Source of the DNA: Hypomesus transpacificus
Taxonomy: Eukaryota > Chordata > Actinopteri > Osmeriformes > Osmeridae
Assembly (NCBI RefSeq): GCF_021917145.1
Contig: NW_025813742.1
Coordinates: forward strand, 149,001-213,000
Direction: 5' to 3'
DNA: 64,000 bases
The position numbers were made by a program, and so were the translations under genes. Shown here in pieces: positions 57,641 to 64,000 of the stretch; position 1 is the stretch's first letter, and each line of letters starts with the position of its first letter. The notes beneath the pieces were generated by a model. The model made no database searches. It was not told the DNA's origin and saw nothing but the letters and a program-made list of their open reading frames with translations.

Positions 57641-60564
57641 GTAAAAACCATTTTATTATGACAAATGTACAAGATCGGATTCATATGAAAGAAAAAAGTT
57701 AAAACGTCTTTAAAAGAGGAATAGACAAACACAGACTCTATAAGTTTAAGTTCACACCAAGGTATCTTTCCTCCAAGTATGACAGTGAACAACTGTAAAC
57801 TTGGATAATTGGCAACAACGTTCCCCTATCAGCCCATGAATTTCTTATTTCTCTTTATATTTACTGTGACAGAATTGTCAATATGCAATTCTTGCTACTT
57901 CTTATGTCAATACATTGAAGGTAGGCTAGACATCTTGAGGAAGATATGAAACATCATAACATACACAACTATTAATACGTTCTGTGATGGTCAAACCAGT
58001 TCATTTGCATCCGACTCCCAAATGCAGCTACCATAAGGAAGCCCCCTGTCATATTTTACAAACTAACCTAAAGGTTAACGATACTTATCAAGTTGAGTAC
58101 ATTGCAAGCAGCACAAAAATGATTAGCTCCAAAAACCATTCTTTGCAGTTGAAGTATTCAACGCATTGTGTGAAATACAAACGTATAGAGCAGTTTTTAT
58201 CATCAATGAAGAACATGCCAACACTATTTTACATGGACAATTTACAAAAAGGGCTTTTCTTTGTGGAAACGGTCTTGTACTTTTCCAATGAGAACCATCG
58301 CCACCGTCGCTTGTGTCCAGCAGTCGTACATATCTCGAGGCCAGTCTGTCAGTGCATGCAGTTGAGTCATGAGGAACACCAAGCAACAGATCTGTGCTAT
58401 ATGGACCTTGCAAATCCTTTGGCGACAACGTGTTAGCTCCTAACAAAATGACTTCCACAACTAACATGCCTATTGTCAGATTCCACAATAAAAATATACT
58501 TAAAAATATACCAATCACAGCCCTCTACAAAAAGAAAACAATTAAAAAACAGATATAATCCTGAAGAATTGCCAGATATATTTATCCATGATTAAAACGA
58601 TATACACACACGTTGATATCCGAGGTCAGTTGAGTTCTTATTGTTGTTTTGGTCATTTTCCCCAAACACTTTGTGAAATATCACTCCGCCATAGCCGTTT
58701 TCATAGTTTGCTGTTCATTAGTCAGTAGTAAATAGCCTTACTACCTTAAAATGAAGGAAAAATGAAGGAAAAATAACTCTGAATATTGCATACAGATCTG
58801 ACAAAAAAAACAAAACAAAGAAAAACAGAGAGACAAAGTATACTGTCTCCTTTTGTATTAAAATGCAGAGTTGGAAGTCGAAATAGTGATGGTCTTTAGC
58901 GTACTTACACTTGACGCAGAGCGTCGGTTAAAAACAATGTCTGGGAGCACAGGAGTACCTGACCTTTCCAAGGTTTCAACTGACACGGGCCATATTTGAT
59001 ACAGAGGAAACAATATCTATTTTACAATTTAATAAAAAGGAAAACAATTCAAATGTATGATTTCATATACAAAAAGCACATTATAATATATTTATATATA
59101 TATAAAAAAAGACAGAAGAAAAACAACAAAACAAGTAGCCTAACGAGTGCTGGCAGTTTTGGTATATTCCCAATCATTTATTTCCCTATCATACCCTTTT
59201 AACGTTAACCCAGGCAATACTCACTGATGGTATTGGCAGCAATTACAAAATAATATTTAATAAATGTATACAGAGAAACAAAGACTAAATTAATGCTTCT
59301 AAAACATGCATGTGCTCACACAGTACAAGTGTGAGTTTTGATGCGAGGATGGTCTAGTCTAGTTGGTCACATACTGCACTGTCCCTCTATTTAAAGAAGG
59401 TTTGTTATGGTATGCTGCCAGGTAATAAAGTTTACAAAACGGAACTTGTAATTTGGCATAATGCATGAAGCTGCCTGTGTTGATGGTGAATAGATTGCAA
59501 CAAAAAAAAAAAAAACGTAAAACATCGCAAATATGACAACACAACATTTAAACAACTAAAAACAAAAACTGCTGAGATTCATAGACGTGTTACTTCTGAA
59601 CTTGATCAGGGTTTCTTCTATAGATATTAGTCTGAAGCGCCCGCTTTAAAATGTTGTACAATAAGGTTTCAAAGATGACTGTGTCCAGTTAACCTTTATG
59701 AAGTCACAAGCCTCCAAACAATATATAGAAACAAAGTAGTGAAAAATGATTAAAGATTAAGCTTATCAAACAACTGATTGTTACAGAATTAAATTCTTAA
59801 AAATAAATAGTCTAATTTAATGCAGGGATTTACTTCTGATTTTAAGCACTCAAAAAAACGGTAAACTACATATTAAAATTGCAGGGCAAATTGCAAAAAA
59901 AAATCTTGCCATCATCCTACAAAACAACCAATTACCCATCCACGGAATGCATGTTGAAGCCAATTCTCTCCATTTGAAATCTTTAGAGTGGCGTGTGTGG
60001 ACAAACAACACTGATCTATCTCCTACTAAGACAAACAGACAGTTAATTAATATCATACATCGTCTTCTTGTCCAGACTGATACGAATTTCTCAGGGGAAC
60101 AAGACCAGAGGGAGACATAATCTCTGTTGGAGGACAGTTGGGAGGCAGCCATGTTGGGAAGCAAAAGTACCAGGTGATCCTGGAAGTGTCCTGGAGAGAA
60201 TCAAACTGGGGACCAGATTGATTTCTGAATCATATAGTCCAGAGTCCGACCTGAAGTTACGTCGGTGGGTGAAAGGATTCCACATCTAGTGATGCCTGTT
60301 GTCGAAATGAACAGAATGAGTCGGTGCCACTGGTGACTGTGCAAGCTCGCTGGAAGAGAAAGAAGTGAGAGAGTGAGAAAGATCTCCCCCCCCCTTCATC
60401 TTTCCTGTTTGTCCACTCATGTACTCATTCATATACTGCTGCGAAAGACCATTATGGGATGGTCAACAAGGACTGGAGTGTAAGTACAGAATGTCGATGG
60501 AGGGAAACAAATAGAATAGTAAATCAATATAAAAAAATACAATACTACAAAAACAAAAATCTTT
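57640..60564 (-). other. rsf1: rsf1 3' UTR
   Basis: About 2.9 kb of AT-rich sequence follows the rsf1 stop and ends near the AATAAA at 57652-57657 (minus strand). Several poly-A/T and AT runs occur; no coding potential recognised. Continuity as a single exon is assumed. Confidence 0.55.
57652..57657 (-). terminator. rsf1: Likely poly(A) signal of rsf1
   Basis: AATAAA on the minus strand at the end of the long AT-rich stretch after the stop codon. Confidence 0.45.
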
Positions 60565-63500
60565 TTACAACTGTTCGCTATTGCAAACATAGTCCACTAG
60601 GTCTGTGACACCCAACAGGTCGTCCTCATCATCTTCCTGCGACGCCATCTCCTGGGAAACCAGGCCGTTGGGCGCTATGGCAACAACGGGCGTGGCGACG
60701 TTGAGGTTCTTGGGCCCCAGGTGAGCCAAGAGGTCCGGAGCCCCCATAGCCGTGCCCGCCCCCGGTCGGTTCATGAGCCCCTCCAGACCCTTCACGGGAC
60801 TCTGTCCGTTGGTGGGGGGTAACTCCACCAGGTTGTATTCCAGCGGGGTAGCCCCCTTCCCAAGCCCCCCCTCCTCCTCCTCCTCTTCTTGCTCGGGTGC
60901 TTGTTTCTTGTCTTCGTCCGAGTCGTCGTCCGAGTCGATGCGGTTCACCCGCTTACGGACCGGCCTCTCTTCTTCCTCGGATTCGTCCGAGTCGTCGTCG
61001 TCGTCCTCGGACGCTCGCCGGCGTTTCAGCGAGAGCCGTCGGCGTCTCTGGCGAGACCCTTCCTCCGACGAGTCGGCCCTCCTGCTCACCCTCCTCTCGT
61101 TGTCGGAGCCTTTGGAGAGGCTTGCTGAAAAAGAAAAGTTTTTGGACTCAAAGTAAAAAAAATTAAATAAACCCATCGAAATGACGTGAAAACGAAACAT
61201 TATAACGTCACAATCCAATTTTGGACTCTCACTCAACACAACTGAATCAGTTTTTTTATTACGAAGACCAGACATTTTTCAAAAAAACGCTCATAGGAGC
61301 GGTACGGATCGGCTACCGACCTTCGCTGTCGGAACTGGCCAGGCGGCGTCGAGACGTGACCTTGTTGCGGTTGGTGCCCGCCCTGGAGCCTTCCGACTCG
61401 GACGTCTCGCAGTAGTTCACCTGCTTTTTCCGACTCCGGCGGGAACGTCGCCTGCTCATGTCTAGGTCGCTGTCGCTGAACTCGCTGGAACCTTCCGTCG
61501 CTGCGTACACACACACACACACACACACACACTGGTCAGGCCTCAAAAACATCTTTGTTTAATAAAAATATTTTACATCACAGAATGTATGATATTACAT
61601 GATTTAAAATCCTGCTAGTAAACTGCTGCTAGTTTTACATTTCACATTTCGTCAGTTAAACACACCTATCTCTTCTTCCTCCTCTTCGTCAGTCTCCTCC
61701 TCCTCGTCGTCCGAGTAGCCTCGCGGTCGACGTCGTCGTCGGGGCGGCTGTTGCCGAGCGCCCTTCCTGCGTTTGACGGGCTTCCTGGTTCGGGAGGACC
61801 TGTGACGCGGGCCGCTGCCGTTGCTCCCACCGTCGCTGTTGGAGTTGACGTCGCTTTCCGCATCGTTCTCCGAAACCACAAACTCCTCCTCCTCGGTGCT
61901 GTACGCAAAAAGGTCACATTTACATTTAGTCATTTAGCAGCTGCTCTTATCCAGAGCGACTTACAGTAAGTACAGGGACATTCCCCCGAGGCAGGTAGGG
62001 TGAAGTGCCTTGCCCAAGGACACAACGTCATTTGGCACGGCCAGGAAACGAACCGGAAACCTTCTGATTAACAGCCCAATTCCCTAACCGCTCAGCCATC
62101 TGACTAAGATTATTAGAAACGACATTTGCAGTCAATTCTTCAGCAAGTTGCCATTTCAAGTAAAGACCTTCTATAAAGGCTGTGTGTGCGTGTGTGTGTC
62201 AGTCATACACACACACACACACACAGCATCATTGCATCATCAACGTAAAATATCTGGTTGGGCCTTGCCTGTCACTTAGACGGAACTCGTCCTCGCTTTC
62301 CTCCTCCTCCATGGTGCTGTCGCTGTCCAGGTCGTTGAGACGCCGACGCTTCTTCCTGCGCTGGCCCGCGCTGGGACGCGGCGGGCGGCCGTTCTCCTTG
62401 CCCCCCTCCCCTTGCAGGATGGTGGACATGTCCTTCCCCCGGTGGCCTGTGATGTTAGCCATGTCTTTACCCCGCCCAGCTCCTACAGGGGGCGCCACAG
62501 AGCAGAAGCAACTCCAGGTTTCAACACGTCCAACGACCAAATTCAACTATTACTAGAGTTATTGTGCTAGCTTCCTCTCTCATTTTGATAATTATCTTTC
62601 AACGGATTTCTGATTTTGTTACGTCGTGTCCAATGGCTTCCTACCTCCACCCTCTGCCTCCTTGATGTCTTCCTCGATCGCTTCCTCAATAGCCTCATCA
62701 AACTCATCAAACCTGCAAAGAGAGCGTAATGTTGACGGAGAGACTTACCCAAGAAACCCTAATTATTGAAGCACAAGCTCACACTTGAATTGGTAGGTTG
62801 TGATATCCCAGATCAAAGGTTGTGATATCCCGGATCAAAAGTTGTGACCGTGATTTTTGCTGGACTTTCAATATGCATCGCTTTGGATAAAAGCGCTAAA
62901 TTAATAAAATATACATACCTGTAGCTTATCGACTTCTTCGCTCTTGTTGACCTTCGACCCCAGCTCTTGCTCTTCTTCACCTCTTTCTTTACCTTGATTA
63001 CCTCTTCCTCCTTTTCCTCCTCTACCTCCACCTAAAGCAAAAGTCAGCATATGGTAAACTCCGAAAGAAAAAGCTCACCTATGAATGTCTGGGAAACGTA
63101 AATATATAAACAGAGTTTTAATAAACGTTTGAAATGACTGACTGACTGGCTGGATCCTGAATCGCACAGTTCTTTATGTGTTGAGCTTGCCTGACTACAC
63201 ATCAAGAGGGCTTTGCCTGCAACAGTTACAGCTACTTACTGAAGGGGTGATGATATTTTCAACACTGATTCCAACGTACACCAAACGCTCTTTCCTGGAG
63301 AAAGACAAATGTTTGATTGAACAATTTCCTATGACATGAAATAGGAACTTAATTGCTGTCGGAGGAGTACAGGGAAGTTGGGAAAATCTCAATGTTATGG
63401 TGCCCCCCCCCCCCCCAAACCCCCAAAGTTGATATCTGATTTTTGCCCCTAATACCCCTTTTGTGCCCCTGCTGTGTATAAATGACCATCCAGCGCTGCT

Positions 63501-64000
63501 TCTAAAAGGGGCAGGAAGACCTTTACCTCCTCTCAGCCCGTTCTCTCTTCTTCAGCGCGGTGTCAAGGTTCAGCAGCTGCTCTTCCAGCCTATCACAGAG
63601 CTGTTTCTGTGTGATGTCACAAGGGGGGGGGGGGGGGAGAGAAAACATTGACTGTTACTGACTCACCGAGCGCACATCCGTATGGGTCAGATTGTCAGAT
63701 TTGCAGTGTCACCACGTCTCAAGATTTAAAGAGCCGGTTCGGTACAGCACAAAAACTATCGAATAATATAATCTTTAATTTACATGTTTCATTTCATCTT
63801 TCTTTATATATATATATATATATATATATTTCTGTACGTTATCTAAATGCCACACAGATGTTGGCATTCAGGAAAATATAGAGAACATTTGCTCGGTTCT
63901 GGATGCTTACATGTTGACAGGGTGGACAGAACCATTCTCCGTCAGGTATGATCATGAGGGGAGGTCTGAGGCAGGCCGTGTGGTAGCCGTTGTCACAAGA
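60565..64000 (-). CDS. rsf1: Remodeling and spacing factor 1, C-terminal part (partial)
   Basis: Nine exons in the window: 63911-64000 (continues outside), 63527-63600, 63240-63294, 62919-63031, 62645-62712, 62269-62482, 61666-61898, 61321-61500 and 60565-61124, giving 528 residues to the stop. RSF1 is the histone-binding partner of SNF2H (SMARCA5) in the RSF chromatin-remodelling complex. The first exon holds the end of the PHD finger (CDNGYHTACLRPPL, WFCPPC). Then come a charged helix (RLEEQLLNLDTALKKRERAE), ERLVYVGISVENI, ISYRFDEFDEAIEEAIEED, two GKDM repeats (GRGKDM, HRGKDM), and long acidic/serine and arginine stretches. The end VTDLVDYVCNSEQL matches the family. The intron after 62269 starts with gc. 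Confidence 0.93.
61916..62106 (-). mobile_element. tRNA-derived SINE, reverse strand, beside an rsf1 acceptor
   Basis: Reverse reading: head GGCTGAGCGGTTAGGGAATT, B box GGTTCGTTTCC, body CAAGGCACTTCACCCTACCT, tail AGAGCAGCTGCTAAATGACT. The tail ends about 17 bases before the acceptor of exon 61666-61898. Confidence 0.87.
62868..62898 (+). mobile_element. SINE tail remnant
   Basis: TGCATCGCTTTGGATAAAAG followed by CGCTAAAT, the family tail, about 20 bases downstream of an rsf1 donor on the opposite strand. Confidence 0.4.
63799..63828. repeat. (AT)n microsatellite
   Basis: About 15 AT units in the rsf1 intron after the PHD exon. The same intron region holds a G run at 63630-63643, and the next intron a C run at about 63403-63416. 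Confidence 0.9.

Overview
The window is nuclear DNA of a ray-finned (teleost-type) fish. The signs are split genes with GT-AG introns, long AT-rich untranslated regions, many microsatellites and minisatellites, several copies of one tRNA-derived SINE, and nonautonomous DNA transposons. I recognise five vertebrate genes by reading spliced exons. Their order matches, from memory, the human 11q13.5-q14.1 neighbourhood (MYO7A, GDPD4, then CLNS1A, AQP11, RSF1), with PAK1 absent and AQP11/CLNS1A in a different local arrangement. No prokaryotic or viral gene was seen, and I cannot name the species.

Layout. 1-3290: AT-rich sequence without a recognised gene, ending in a possible poly(A) signal at 2749, probably the 3' UTR of an upstream gene. 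3300-33950 (+): myo7a, an unconventional myosin VIIA of about 2184 residues with motor, IQ motifs, charged helix, MyTH4-FERM, SH3 and MyTH4-FERM. Its introns carry most of the window's tandem repeats. 35330-42550 (-): gdpd4, a multi-pass membrane glycerophosphodiesterase, tail to tail with myo7a. 42550-47280: intergenic. 47283-49291 (+): aqp11, three exons, 270 residues. 52035-57164 (-): clns1a (pICln), six exons, 235 residues. 57650-64000 (-): the 3' part of rsf1, from its PHD finger to the stop codon, with a long 3' UTR.

The genes do not form an operon-like unit; each has its own role: hair-cell and retinal motor transport (myo7a), glycerophosphodiester hydrolysis at membranes (gdpd4), intracellular water or solute transport (aqp11), snRNP assembly chaperoning (clns1a) and chromatin remodelling (rsf1).

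I found no clearly new biological system. The points most worth checking are: two unannotated in-frame mini-exons in the myo7a motor domain (18 bp at 11405, 51 bp at 18385); a missing canonical splice donor near 29048 in myo7a; SINE tails placed where branch points belong at three acceptors in three genes; both aquaporin NPA boxes substituted in aqp11 (NPY and NPV); and two complete nonautonomous hAT-like elements with exact 8-bp target duplications. All exon boundaries were derived by hand from splice consensus, reading frame and remembered family sequences; no alignment was run.
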